A stretch of DNA of 14,728 nucleotides from Spirochaeta sp. (GCA_003454605.1 DMKD01000386.1:1-14728); one strand, 5' to 3'; counted from the stretch's first letter, positions 1 through 7,360 are shown. Notes: generated from the sequence alone by a model not told the origin. Made by a program: numbers and translations.

Positions 1-175
1 CATCGACTGCTCCGGGCGACAGAGCGGCAGACTGATGAATAACCCTGTCAACGCCGTCAATGCGGGGAATGGTGTCTTTTGTCATGATATGAAACTCAAC
101 ACCGGGAGTTCTGCGGAATTCCTTCATCGGCAGGATTGTATAAAATTCAGGGACATGCATTGTAAAATCTTTCAT
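1..175 (-). CDS. N-terminal fragment of an unrecognised protein, cut by the window edge
   Basis: An open minus-strand frame runs from an ATG at 175 to the window edge, about 58 codons, starting MKDFTMHVPEFYTILPMKEF. No signal peptide or membrane segment is visible and I do not recognise the family. An in-frame ATG also occurs at 202 and would add nine residues (MTEYLYNNS). I prefer 175 because a -10-like TACAAT (187-182, minus strand) lies six bases upstream of it, which would give a transcript starting at or very near the ATG. Neither start has a Shine-Dalgarno site. It is divergent from the small membrane-protein gene that follows. Confidence 0.6.
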   Translation of the reverse strand, partial: MKDFTMHVPEFYTILPMKEFRRTPGVEFHIMTKDTIPRIDGVDRVIHQSAALSPGAVD

Positions 176-181
176 GCTATT

Positions 182-187
182 ATTGTA
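182..187 (-). promoter_or_regulatory. -10 box of a possible leaderless promoter
   Basis: TACAAT on the minus strand, followed by AATAGC and then the ATG at 175. Transcription would start at about the first base of the codon. The -35 region is poor (TTTTAA with a 17-base spacer), so this is a weak call that rests mainly on the identical arrangement at 1503-1517. Confidence 0.35.
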
Positions 188-325
188 TAGATATTCAGTC
201 ATGATTAAAAGCCGTAAAAAGCAGGATGGAATAGGGCGGGTAAAAAAATAGTATTATTGTATGAATATGGTTATTCTTATATATATGGATGATTACAAAT
301 TATAAGTATTTTTATAATATTCGGA

Positions 326-829
326 TTGGGAACAACTCTGCACTTCTGGTTTGAATGGACAGGTTACTGGAAGCCAATTGCTGTGATTGCGGCGGTTAAT
401 GAGAGCACTTGGGAGCATTTCAAGATGGCATTCTGGCCGGGACTGTTTTTAGGTATTATTGAGTACTTTGTCTGGGGAAGGTTAATTCGTAATTTCTTTA
501 CTGCAAAATTCCTGGGGCTGCTTGTAATGCCGATAATTACGATGATTCTGTTTTACGGATACACATTATTCTGGAACCATAATCTTCCGGCCGATGTCGC
601 GGTTTTTGCTGCATCAATAACCGGAGGTCAGCTGCTGAGTCTGTATATTTTAAGGAAAGAAAAGCTTCAATTCGGCTGGTTGCGGTATCTGAGTATAGCG
701 GGGCTATTGCTGCTGACTGCTGCATTCTCAACTCAGAGTTATTACCCGCGTGAAAACTTCGTCTTCGCGCATCCGGAAAGCGGAGCAGCGGTTCACGGAA
801 TGTTTACTACTCTTGAAAAAATATCGTAA
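326..829 (+). CDS. DUF6512-like small integral membrane protein
   Basis: As an intact frame this is 167 residues from a TTG at 326. It has a hydrophobic four- to five-helix pattern and a conserved-looking segment AAVNESTWEHFKMAFWPGL followed by IEYF. That resembles DUF6512 family proteins (VNESVWEHLKL...EYF, from memory). The function of the family is not known to me. The start is uncertain. The frame stays open upstream to a TGA at 290-292 and encodes a hydrophobic stretch (IISIFIIFG) that family members would be expected to have. The nearest ATG, at 285, is one base out of frame. A perfect TATAAT at 313-318 lies seven bases before the TTG, so a leaderless TTG start is the alternative. There is no Shine-Dalgarno site. 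Confidence 0.6.
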   Translation: MGTTLHFWFEWTGYWKPIAVIAAVNESTWEHFKMAFWPGLFLGIIEYFVWGRLIRNFFTAKFLGLLVMPIITMILFYGYTLFWNHNLPADVAVFAASITGGQLLSLYILRKEKLQFGWLRYLSIAGLLLLTAAFSTQSYYPRENFVFAHPESGAAVHGMFTTLEKIS

Positions 830-847
830 ATTGTGTAATGTTTCTAT

Positions 848-1471
848 GTGCAGAGTCATTGGCTTATATTTTTGACATCCTTTACGATTGCTTTCTCGGG
901 CGCAATGATGCCCGGACCGCTATTAAGCGCTACAATCAGCGAAAGCATAAGACGCGGAGCATCGGCAGGACCGCTGTTTATGCTCGGTCATGCTGTTTTG
1001 GAAATTGCCCTGATAGCCGCCCTTTTTTTAGGCCTTGCTCCATTACTCACTCAACCCCTGGTTTTTAAGATTATTGCCCTTGCAGGCGGCGGTTTCATGA
1101 TCTTTATGGCGCTCGGCATGTTTCGGGGACTGAGACAGTTAAGCCTGGCAACAGCCGGAGAGACTCCCGTTAACGGGAACATCGTTTTGCTGGGGGCGGG
1201 CATGAGCCTCGCTAATCCTTATTGGATAATCTGGTGGGCGACAATCGGCCTTGGATATATATTGTCGGCCGGCAGGCTGGGGCTTTCGGGTATAGCGACC
1301 TTCTTCATCGGGCACATCCTTGCAGATACGCTATGGTATACCTTTGTCTCGTTCGGTGTCGCTAAAAGCCGTAAGATAATGTCCGACAGGATTTATAGAA
1401 TACTCATCGCTGTTTGTGCGGGCTTTCTTATCTCTTATGCTCTATATCTCATTATTTCATCGTTTATCTGA
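848..1471 (+). CDS. LysE/RhtB-family exporter
   Basis: A 207-residue, very hydrophobic protein with about six membrane segments (roughly residues 6-30, 38-62, 66-86, 112-136, 145-170, 183-205). It carries the family hallmark near the end of the first helix (MMPGPLLSA, P22-G23-P24) and a later SLANPYWIIWW segment matching the LysE-type NP(Y/F)xxxWW region. The family exports amino acids and related small metabolites across the inner membrane by proton motive force; the substrate cannot be read from sequence. It starts at GTG 848, the only start that keeps the first helix complete. It lies 18 bases after the previous gene and is probably cotranscribed; no good Shine-Dalgarno site is seen. The link to the metabolic operons downstream is unclear. 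Confidence 0.85.
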   Translation: MQSHWLIFLTSFTIAFSGAMMPGPLLSATISESIRRGASAGPLFMLGHAVLEIALIAALFLGLAPLLTQPLVFKIIALAGGGFMIFMALGMFRGLRQLSLATAGETPVNGNIVLLGAGMSLANPYWIIWWATIGLGYILSAGRLGLSGIATFFIGHILADTLWYTFVSFGVAKSRKIMSDRIYRILIAVCAGFLISYALYLIISSFI

Positions 1472-1479
1472 TTTCTTAT

Positions 1480-1508
1480 TTTACTTTTCACTTTGCTTTT
1501 GCTACAAT
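1480..1508 (+). promoter_or_regulatory. Promoter of the exported-protein gene, possibly leaderless
   Basis: A -35-like TTTACT (1480-1485) and -10 TACAAT (1503-1508) with a 17-base spacer. The ATG begins at 1515, six bases after the -10 box, so the predicted transcript starts at the initiation codon. No Shine-Dalgarno site lies between them. Confidence 0.5.
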
Positions 1509-1514
1509 ATTATT

Positions 1515-2465
1515 ATGAACAGATCAATATTTTTGACAGTATTTATATCGGTTGTTTTTTCTATTTCAGTATTTGCACAGGATGCAGGAATTGAAAAAGC
1601 CTCGAAGCTATTCGTTGATGATTTCACAATTGCGCTCCGGTATAATACTATTGATGAATTTATTGATGAGCATTCAATTTCTAATGCAGATCTTCAGCTT
1701 CTGATAGACAAGGAGAATCTAGGTCTGGGACTCGGTCCGGATGATCCCGATCGTTTCACCTTGATGCAAGCTCATGGTTCCATGGACAGGATGTCGAATA
1801 ATTTCAGAAAAACTTCTATTAATGGTATTGGAGCAATGAATATCATAGATGGAATACGACCTGGGGATCTGATACTAAAGGAACTCAGGGAGCAGAAAAG
1901 TTACTGGGAACCGCTGGTTGTAGAAATCTCCATGATATTTGAAGCGGATGATAGCGAGATTACCATATCAATATCCAATCTGAGCCTGGTTGAAGGCCGA
2001 CCTGTGCTTGGTCCATCATCACGTATCGAGATTAATGGTTATCAGCCGCAGGATATTCTAGCTCATTACATAATCGAAGCACTTAGGGCACAGGACGCTG
2101 ATTTCTATGCTGAAAATGTTCTGCCCGATGAGGATGGATTAAAAACCCTTCTTGCAGCAAATGCAGAATCCGGCGGTTATCAATTCGATGAATTACCTGA
2201 AGGGTTCTACGATATGAGCCGGGAGAAATGGATTGCCGATTTTGAAAAGCTTATCGATGCCGGAACCGGAAAAGGGATCGTATGGAGCGCTATAGAAAAC
2301 ATCTGGTCGGGTTACAGCGCGAGTCTCCAAGGCTCTGTTTATCAGTCGAGTATTCCCTTCGAGTTCAGTTATTCAGAGACGAATTATCGTTTCGTTCTTG
2401 ATTACTGCAGCCAGCTGGCCTCTGATCCTGGAGTTTTTCTGCCCGGCGAGTTTGACTGGGAATAA
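1515..2465 (+). CDS. Exported protein of unknown function
   Basis: 316 residues from ATG 1515. The frame is open further upstream, but the ATG gives a clear Sec signal peptide: MNRS, a hydrophobic core, then a likely cut at VFA|QDAG after residue 21. There is no lipobox cysteine, so the product is likely periplasmic or outer-surface rather than a lipoprotein. The mature part is acidic and soluble-looking. It seems built of two similar halves (about residues 25-190 and 195-316), each with amphipathic helices followed by a strand-rich region (VVEISMIFEADDSEITISIS in the first, SIPFEFSYSETNYRFVLDYC in the second). I do not recognise the family. It has its own promoter and is convergent with the DeoR-family gene. 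Confidence 0.75.
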   Translation: MNRSIFLTVFISVVFSISVFAQDAGIEKASKLFVDDFTIALRYNTIDEFIDEHSISNADLQLLIDKENLGLGLGPDDPDRFTLMQAHGSMDRMSNNFRKTSINGIGAMNIIDGIRPGDLILKELREQKSYWEPLVVEISMIFEADDSEITISISNLSLVEGRPVLGPSSRIEINGYQPQDILAHYIIEALRAQDADFYAENVLPDEDGLKTLLAANAESGGYQFDELPEGFYDMSREKWIADFEKLIDAGTGKGIVWSAIENIWSGYSASLQGSVYQSSIPFEFSYSETNYRFVLDYCSQLASDPGVFLPGEFDWE

Positions 2466-2677
2466 ATCGATCTCCAAGCGCACAACTAACAATCTGTTCA
2501 TTTCTGATTTTTCTACAGAATGTCATCATAACATAATCACCCCGTTCGTCGATGTAATGATTAAAAACAGTCCAGGGTTTTTCCGGCTGTAACCGTGAGA
2601 GTGCGAATATCCCCTAGGCAGTTCCCGGAGCAGGCTTATTGAAGCTCTGAATGCTCACACGATATTTTTATAAGTTT

Positions 2678-3439
2678 CTACTCTACTGCCGTAATTATCT
2701 TTACTCCGAGTTCTCTGAAGCGTTCAGCATACCGGTCCGGTATTGAATCAGTGATTACGGTGTGGAGTTGCGCAATTTCGGCAACCTGATAGATTGCAAT
2801 TTTATCAAATTTGGTTGAATCTGCAATCAGATACCACTGTTGTGCCAGAGATGCAATTTGCTTAAAGATGTATGTGCTGATAATGGAGTCTACAGTTAAT
2901 CCGGCTTTCAAATCCAAGCCAAGCACGCTGGTGAAAGCTTTATTTACAAAGATGTTGCCCAGCAGTGAATGAGACGTTTCCCAACTTGAAAACAGTGTCT
3001 GGCTGTCGGTACTCGTCACTTCTCCGCCTATCTGATAAACACGGGCGGCATTTTTATACAAATCGGGCAGGGCAGTGATATTGTTAGTGACAACCGTTAG
3101 ATTTTTATAACCGGTTAATTCCCGTGCGAGTACACAGCAGGAGCGGCCCGAGCCGATAAAGATCGAGTCGCCGTCGGCTATCTGACTGCGGGCCTGATGC
3201 GCCAGCGAAAGCCAGTGAGGGTCTGAGTAGATACCGCGATTATCATCATCGGCACTTCTGGATTCAACCAGTGAGGCTCCACCGTAAAATTTTGCAACCA
3301 CACCCTCAGCTTCAAGCTTAGCCAGATATTTTCTTGCCGACACTTTGCTTACGCCAAAACGCTCACTAAGGTCATTAACATAAACTTTCCTGTTCTGCTG
3401 CAGGAGGATTTTTATCTCTTCTATTCTGTTTTCTGCCAT
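2678..3439 (-). CDS. DeoR-family transcriptional regulator
   Basis: 253 residues from ATG 3439. The N-terminus is a DeoR-type winged helix-turn-helix (RIEEIKILLQQ, then VNDLSERFGVSKVSARKYLAKLE and the wing YGGA). The C-terminal part is the DeoR sensor domain, with a sugar-phosphate-type loop (GSGRSCCVLAREL in place of the usual SGTTT), TVVTNN, IGGE and IADSTKFDK. Members normally bind a phosphorylated sugar or related effector and repress catabolic genes. The usual TIRRDL of the recognition helix is SARKYL here. A TTG at 3490 would extend the frame, but it lies upstream of a perfect TTGACA (-35, 3480-3475), so the ATG is preferred. It is divergent from the aldehyde dehydrogenase operon and probably regulates that operon and itself through the CGAAAC repeats between them. 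Confidence 0.88.
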   Translation of the reverse strand: MAENRIEEIKILLQQNRKVYVNDLSERFGVSKVSARKYLAKLEAEGVVAKFYGGASLVESRSADDDNRGIYSDPHWLSLAHQARSQIADGDSIFIGSGRSCCVLARELTGYKNLTVVTNNITALPDLYKNAARVYQIGGEVTSTDSQTLFSSWETSHSLLGNIFVNKAFTSVLGLDLKAGLTVDSIISTYIFKQIASLAQQWYLIADSTKFDKIAIYQVAEIAQLHTVITDSIPDRYAERFRELGVKIITAVE

Positions 3440-3480
3440 AATTTGCTTAATATAGTGCAATAAACGAATAAAAGTGTCAA

Positions 3481-3510
3481 CCGAAACCAAACCGAAACTT
3501 TACAGTTTCG
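3481..3510. promoter_or_regulatory. Candidate DeoR-family operator: three CGAAAC half-sites
   Basis: CCGAAAC occurs at 3481-3487 and again at 3492-3498, exactly 11 bases apart (about one helical turn). The second copy forms a perfect 7-base inverted repeat, CGAAACT-TTAC-AGTTTCG (3493-3510). The cluster covers the -35 box of the rightward operon and lies directly upstream of the -35 box of the regulator gene, so bound protein could control both. Short repeated half-sites of this kind are usual for DeoR/GlpR-type regulators. The assignment to this protein is inferred from position. Confidence 0.65.
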
Positions 3511-3527
3511 ATGGAAAGGTGTATTAT
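3499..3527 (+). promoter_or_regulatory. Promoter of the aldehyde dehydrogenase-transketolase operon
   Basis: -35 TTTACA (3499-3504, 5/6) and -10 TATTAT (3522-3527, 5/6) with an ideal 17-base spacer. Predicted transcription start is near 3534, giving a leader of about 27 bases with AGGAG (3550-3554) six bases before ATG 3561. The -35 box forms the centre of the CGAAACT/AGTTTCG inverted repeat. Confidence 0.7.
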
Positions 3528-3535
3528 GTATCAAA

Positions 3536-3547
3536 ACATACGTTTGC
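3536..3547. promoter_or_regulatory. Candidate LacI-family operator (10/12 match)
   Basis: ACATACGTTTGC matches ten of twelve bases of GCAAACGTTTGC, the palindrome found at 12445-12456, and keeps the central CG and a full right half. It covers roughly +2 to +14 of the predicted transcript, the same position relative to the start as at the other two LacI-type sites in this window. It may be the link that puts this operon under the LacI-family regulator encoded at 10301-11308. Confidence 0.45.
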
Positions 3548-3560
3548 GTAGGAGTAAATT

Positions 3561-4973
3561 ATGAGCCAGAATCAGGCAGATCCCGCAGTTTATGTAGCGG
3601 AATTGATTGATAGAGCACGAAAAGCACAGAAAATCGCAGAAGGGTTTTCACAGGAAAAGGTAGATGAACTTACTGCTGCAGTAACATGGGAAATTGCAGC
3701 TAATGACGAGCTTGTACAGGAATTAGCAGAATTCTCATTTGAAGAATGCGGCCTGGGCGATGTGGCTTCCAAGTTTGCTAAAGTAAGCGGCAAATGCCGC
3801 GGCGTCTATTATGATGTTAAGAATGTTAAAAGTGTAGGCATCACCGAAGAAATACCTGAGAAGGGACTTGCTAAAATCTCTAAACCTGTCGGCGTTATAG
3901 GTTCTCTCGTACCCAGTACCCAGGCTGAAATGCATCCCATTTCTCAGGCAATTTTTGTCGTAAAAGCCCGTGATGCTGTTATTTTCTCTCCGCATCCGCG
4001 TGGAAAGCTTACAACACTTAAGGCGACAAACCTGCTTAGAGCAGTTATGAAAAAATACGATGCTCCGGAAGATCTCTTTCTTACTATAGAAGACCCCTCA
4101 GTTGCAAAGACCAATGAGCTTATGAAACAATGTGACCTTGTAATTGCTACCGGCGGACAGCCGATGGTTAAGGCAGCTTACAGTTCAGGTACACCGGCCT
4201 ACGGTGTTGGTGCAGGCAACTCAATGATAGTAATAGATAAGGATGCTGATCTGGCTGATGCGGTAGTGAAGATAAAGGCGAGCAAGACATTCGACCTTGC
4301 AGCCGGCTGCTCATGCGACAACTCGGTAATCGTTCATGAGGCCGTTTATGATGATTTTATTGTAGAGTTTAAGAAGGTCGGAGCTCACATGCTTGATACT
4401 GATGAGAAGGCAAAACTTCTTAAGGCAGTATGGCCCGAATGGCCCGAAAACCATATCATTAACCGCGATATCGTAGCATCTCCGATTGGTAATATCACAG
4501 GTATAGCAGGAATCGAAGTTCCTGATGACACCTGTCTGTTGCTCGTCGATGAGGATAAGACCGGAGAAGCAACACCCTTTGCCGGTGAAAAGATGAGTCT
4601 AGTGACCACGGTTTATAAGTTCCGTGATATCGATGATGCAATCCGGATCACGAACGAGAACCAGGCCTACTCCGGTCACGGGCATTCATGCGGTATCTAC
4701 TCGCATACACCTGCAAATGTTGAAAAAATTGCACTTGGAACCTACACAACCCGCGTTGTTGTAAACCAGGCCCAGGCTGCAACCAACGGCGGAAGCTGGA
4801 CAAGCGGTATGCCCTTTACTCACTCGCTTGGATGCGGTACCTGGGGTGGAAACATCTGTTCTGAGAATATTGAGCTCAAGCATTACCTGAACAACACCTG
4901 GGTTATCCGTGAAATAGCGAGTTTCAAGCCCACTGATGAAGAACTCTTTGCCGGTTTCACACCGCGAAAATAA
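3561..4973 (+). CDS. CoA-acylating aldehyde dehydrogenase (sulfoacetaldehyde/succinate-semialdehyde type)
   Basis: 470 residues. It belongs to the acylating aldehyde dehydrogenase group (AdhE N-domain, EutE/PduP, SucD, SauS), which converts an aldehyde, CoA and NAD(P)+ to an acyl-CoA in the cytoplasm. Evidence: the nucleotide-binding region VIATGGQPMVKAAYSSG (194-210) running into GVGAGN; catalytic cysteine C250 in FDLAAGCSCDNSVIV; and a C-terminal part with VVNQAQAATNGG then MPFTHSLGCGTWGGN. That last region looks closest to SauS/SqwD sulfoacetaldehyde dehydrogenases, from memory. An extra cysteine, C252, lies two residues after the catalytic one. It is first in the operon, with a good AGGAG site. 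The aldehyde is probably released by the transketolase encoded downstream; its identity is not determined. Class is confident, substrate open. Confidence 0.88.
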   Translation: MSQNQADPAVYVAELIDRARKAQKIAEGFSQEKVDELTAAVTWEIAANDELVQELAEFSFEECGLGDVASKFAKVSGKCRGVYYDVKNVKSVGITEEIPEKGLAKISKPVGVIGSLVPSTQAEMHPISQAIFVVKARDAVIFSPHPRGKLTTLKATNLLRAVMKKYDAPEDLFLTIEDPSVAKTNELMKQCDLVIATGGQPMVKAAYSSGTPAYGVGAGNSMIVIDKDADLADAVVKIKASKTFDLAAGCSCDNSVIVHEAVYDDFIVEFKKVGAHMLDTDEKAKLLKAVWPEWPENHIINRDIVASPIGNITGIAGIEVPDDTCLLLVDEDKTGEATPFAGEKMSLVTTVYKFRDIDDAIRITNENQAYSGHGHSCGIYSHTPANVEKIALGTYTTRVVVNQAQAATNGGSWTSGMPFTHSLGCGTWGGNICSENIELKHYLNNTWVIREIASFKPTDEELFAGFTPRK

Positions 4974-4991
4974 GAACTAAGTAAGGTAGCG

Positions 4992-6461
4992 ATGAGCGAA
5001 AAGATGATAACGGCAACTGCTGAGGCGGCTGCCGGATTGATAAAAGACGGAATGACCGTTGCAATGAGCGGATGGGCGATGGCAGGATATCCTAAGGCCG
5101 TGCCTGAAGAGCTTGTGTGCCGCAGAAAGGGCGGAGAATCCCTCGCCGTCAATCTTGTTACCGGAGCGAATGTGCCCTGGTTAGACGAGAAGCTCGGCGC
5201 TGAGGGCATAATTTCCAGGCGCGCGCCGATGATTGCAAGCCGAACGCTTGCAGCCCAGGCTAACAAAGGCACAATGAGCTATGTTGAGCAGCAGATGAAC
5301 AAGATGCCGAAACTGCTTAGAAGCGGCAAATTCGGGAAGATTGATGTTGCGGTGGTAGAGGCCCTCGGTTTCAATGAAAATGGGGAGCTTATTCCGACAT
5401 CATCAATAGGAATGACCAGCCACTTGCTGGATGCGGCTGATTCGATTATTGTCGAGATAAACAAGGCTCAGCCCGAGCTGCTGCGTGAGCTGCATGATAT
5501 CCATATCCCGGCAGCACCGCCTAAGACGCAGCCGATTCCGATGGTCAGTACTGCTCAGAGAATAGGGCAGACCGGCATAGCGGTAGATAAAAGCAAGATA
5601 CGGTTCATTGTTGAAACCGATATTCCTGAACGAATGGGCGCCCAGCCTAAGGGTACAGAGGTTACCGCAAGGATTGCGTCCCATTTGTTCAATTTTCTGC
5701 AGCAGGAGTACAAAGGCTGGAAGGGTAAGCTTCCGCCGGTACAGCTCGGTTTCGGCAGCATTGCCGATTCAATTGCCGACGCTTTTCAGCATTCAGCCTT
5801 TCATGACCTGCAGTTCTACTGCGGCGGTGTAACCGAACCAGTGATGGAACTGCTTGCCTCGGGCAGGGCGTCAGCAGTGTCTGCCGGCGGGCTTGGTATG
5901 AGCGAGCGTGTTGAGCAGATTCTGGCAGAGACTCCGAAGCTGTCTGAACGCTTCGTGCTGCGCAACGGCGACCTTACAAATAATGCCGAAGTAATCGGCC
6001 GGCTTGGGGTAATTGCCCTTAACACCGGTATCGAGATGGATATCTACGGCAACGTCAATTCAAGCCATATCGCGGGAAGTCGGGTAGTGAACGGTATCGG
6101 CGGCGGCGCGGGCTTTGCGCAGAGCGCAGGATTGTCGGTGATGATGATTCAGTCAACTGCCAAGGGCGGTGCGATTTCGGGCATAGTTCCGATGGTCTCG
6201 CACCTTGATATCAGCGAGCACGATATAGATATTGTTATCACAGAGAATGGTCTAGCAGATCTGCGCGGCCTGGACGACGTCGAGCGGGCAGATGTGATAA
6301 TCGGGAACTGCGCCTCGGATGCTTATAAACCGCAGCTGGCCGCCTACCTTGTGAAGGCGCGTGAGAACTGCGGCGGGCATCACCCGCAGCTACCTGATGA
6401 CGCATTTACATGGCACCGAAGGTTGAAAGAAGAAGGTACTATGCTGGAGAAAGATATATGA
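4992..6461 (+). CDS. Acetyl-CoA hydrolase/transferase family CoA-transferase
   Basis: 489 residues, the usual length for the Cat1/Ach1-type class I CoA-transferases that move CoA between acetate, succinate, propionate, butyrate or similar acids. Visible landmarks: a glycine-rich stretch LGFGSIADSI (252-261); YCGGVTEPVMELL, with E282 as the likely glutamate that forms the thioester; GNVNSSH (353-359); NGIGGGAGFAQ (367-377); and the family-typical VPMVSH...SEHDIDIVITENGLADLRGL. It sits 18 bases after the dehydrogenase gene, with AAGG upstream of the ATG, and its stop overlaps the next start by four bases. It probably conserves or recycles the CoA ester made by the dehydrogenase, or activates an acid for the lyase encoded next. 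The acid partner is unknown. Confidence 0.88.
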   Translation: MSEKMITATAEAAAGLIKDGMTVAMSGWAMAGYPKAVPEELVCRRKGGESLAVNLVTGANVPWLDEKLGAEGIISRRAPMIASRTLAAQANKGTMSYVEQQMNKMPKLLRSGKFGKIDVAVVEALGFNENGELIPTSSIGMTSHLLDAADSIIVEINKAQPELLRELHDIHIPAAPPKTQPIPMVSTAQRIGQTGIAVDKSKIRFIVETDIPERMGAQPKGTEVTARIASHLFNFLQQEYKGWKGKLPPVQLGFGSIADSIADAFQHSAFHDLQFYCGGVTEPVMELLASGRASAVSAGGLGMSERVEQILAETPKLSERFVLRNGDLTNNAEVIGRLGVIALNTGIEMDIYGNVNSSHIAGSRVVNGIGGGAGFAQSAGLSVMMIQSTAKGGAISGIVPMVSHLDISEHDIDIVITENGLADLRGLDDVERADVIIGNCASDAYKPQLAAYLVKARENCGGHHPQLPDDAFTWHRRLKEEGTMLEKDI

Positions 6462-7360
6462 GAAAGATAGAGATATATGAGGTAGGTCCCCGCGACGGAT
6501 TTCAGAATGTTTCGGATTACATACCTCTCGAAACAAAGAAAAAGATTATTGAAGGGTTGCTGACTTCAGGTGTAAGGCATATGCAGATAACGTCCTTTGT
6601 CAGTCCGAAGGCGATTCCGCAGATGAAGGATGCAAAGGAGCTGACAGAGTATATCGTCGACAAATATCCCGATGCAGATTTGCTGGCTCTGGTTCCCAAC
6701 CTACGCGGTGCTCAGGGCGCCTGGGATGCCGGTCTTAAATCCGTATCCTATGTTGTAAGCCTTGGAGAGAGCCATAATAAGGCTAATATCCGCAGAACAC
6801 ATGAGGAATCGCTTGTAGAACTGCTGAAAATCAGAGAGGCTCTGCCTGAGCTGGACATCTGTCTTGATTTGGCTACAACCTTCGGCTGTCCCTTTGAGGG
6901 AAAGAAAAATGCGGATGATGTTGTTCCCTTTATAAAGCCCTACATTGATGCAGGATTAAAAACTGTTAATCTCTGCGACACAATCGGAGTTGCGAACCCC
7001 GCTCAGGTTAGAGATATAATCGATGCAGTCAGGGTTGAATATTCAGGGCTTGAACTGCAGGTCCACATTCACGATACCCGGAATATGGGAATGGTTAATA
7101 CCCTGGCTGCAATTGAAAAAGGCGTAGACAAGGTTCAGTCTACTCTCGGGGGCTTGGGCGGATGTCCATTCGCACCGGGGGCTTCAGGGAATCTGGCAAC
7201 AGAAGATTTAGCCTATATGCTGAATGAGATGGGTTATGAAACAGGAATAGAAATCCCTGCGATGGTTGAACTGGCAAAGTTCCAGGCTGGGGAAATCCCT
7301 GCAGGGCAGTTCAGCGGACATATTTATACAATACAGGACAGAAATCAGGAGGAAGAATAA
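6458..7360 (+). CDS. HMG-CoA-lyase-like enzyme with an altered acidic residue
   Basis: 300 residues from ATG 6458, inside an ATGA overlap and after GGAGAAAG. The fold family (DRE-TIM metallolyases) is clear: GPRDGFQN with R12-D13, TSFVSPKAIPQMKDA, CDTIGVANP with D174, the metal-binding HIHD (H203, H205), and the signature GLGGCPFAPGASGN with catalytic C236 and N245, then TED. Spacing matches human HMG-CoA lyase almost exactly (R41, D42, H233, H235, C266, N275). The glutamate equal to human E72 (IETTSF; bacterial IEITSF) is glutamine here (Q43), and the tryptophan of KWIP is alanine. Family enzymes cleave 3-hydroxyacyl-CoA esters to acetyl-CoA plus a carbonyl product. The changes suggest a different ester, so I do not name it HMG-CoA lyase outright. 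Confidence 0.85.
   Translation: MRKIEIYEVGPRDGFQNVSDYIPLETKKKIIEGLLTSGVRHMQITSFVSPKAIPQMKDAKELTEYIVDKYPDADLLALVPNLRGAQGAWDAGLKSVSYVVSLGESHNKANIRRTHEESLVELLKIREALPELDICLDLATTFGCPFEGKKNADDVVPFIKPYIDAGLKTVNLCDTIGVANPAQVRDIIDAVRVEYSGLELQVHIHDTRNMGMVNTLAAIEKGVDKVQSTLGGLGGCPFAPGASGNLATEDLAYMLNEMGYETGIEIPAMVELAKFQAGEIPAGQFSGHIYTIQDRNQEEE
7347..7352 (+). promoter_or_regulatory. Strong Shine-Dalgarno site inside the lyase gene
   Basis: A full AGGAGG lies in the last codons of the lyase-like gene, seven bases before the ATG at 7360. That ATG shares one base with the lyase stop (TAATG). This fixes the start of the transketolase N-subunit and shows tight translational coupling. Confidence 0.75.

Noticed and set aside
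848..1471. The LysE-family gene as exporter for an end product of the transketolase pathway
   Set aside because: It is separated by a gene with its own promoter and by the oppositely oriented deoR; nothing in the sequence ties it to the operon.
2563..2582. AAAAAC-N8-GTTTTT inverted repeat between the exported-protein gene and deoR
   Set aside because: Six weak pairs made almost only of A-T, no T-run placed after a GC stem on either strand; not a credible terminator.
3437..3490. Longer deoR reading frame from TTG 3490
   Set aside because: The extra N-terminus is not family-like, and the TTG is upstream of a perfect TTGACA that probably belongs to the gene's own promoter.
5403..5761. Open frames on the opposite strand inside the CoA-transferase and other long genes
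   Set aside because: They lack ribosome sites and recognisable domains, and lie wholly within confident coding regions; they are by-products of codon use.
6458..7360. Leucine degradation (HMG-CoA lyase with CoA-transferase)
   Set aside because: No isovaleryl-CoA dehydrogenase, methylcrotonyl-CoA carboxylase or enoyl-CoA hydratase nearby; the operon carries transketolase instead and the enzyme lacks the conserved glutamate.
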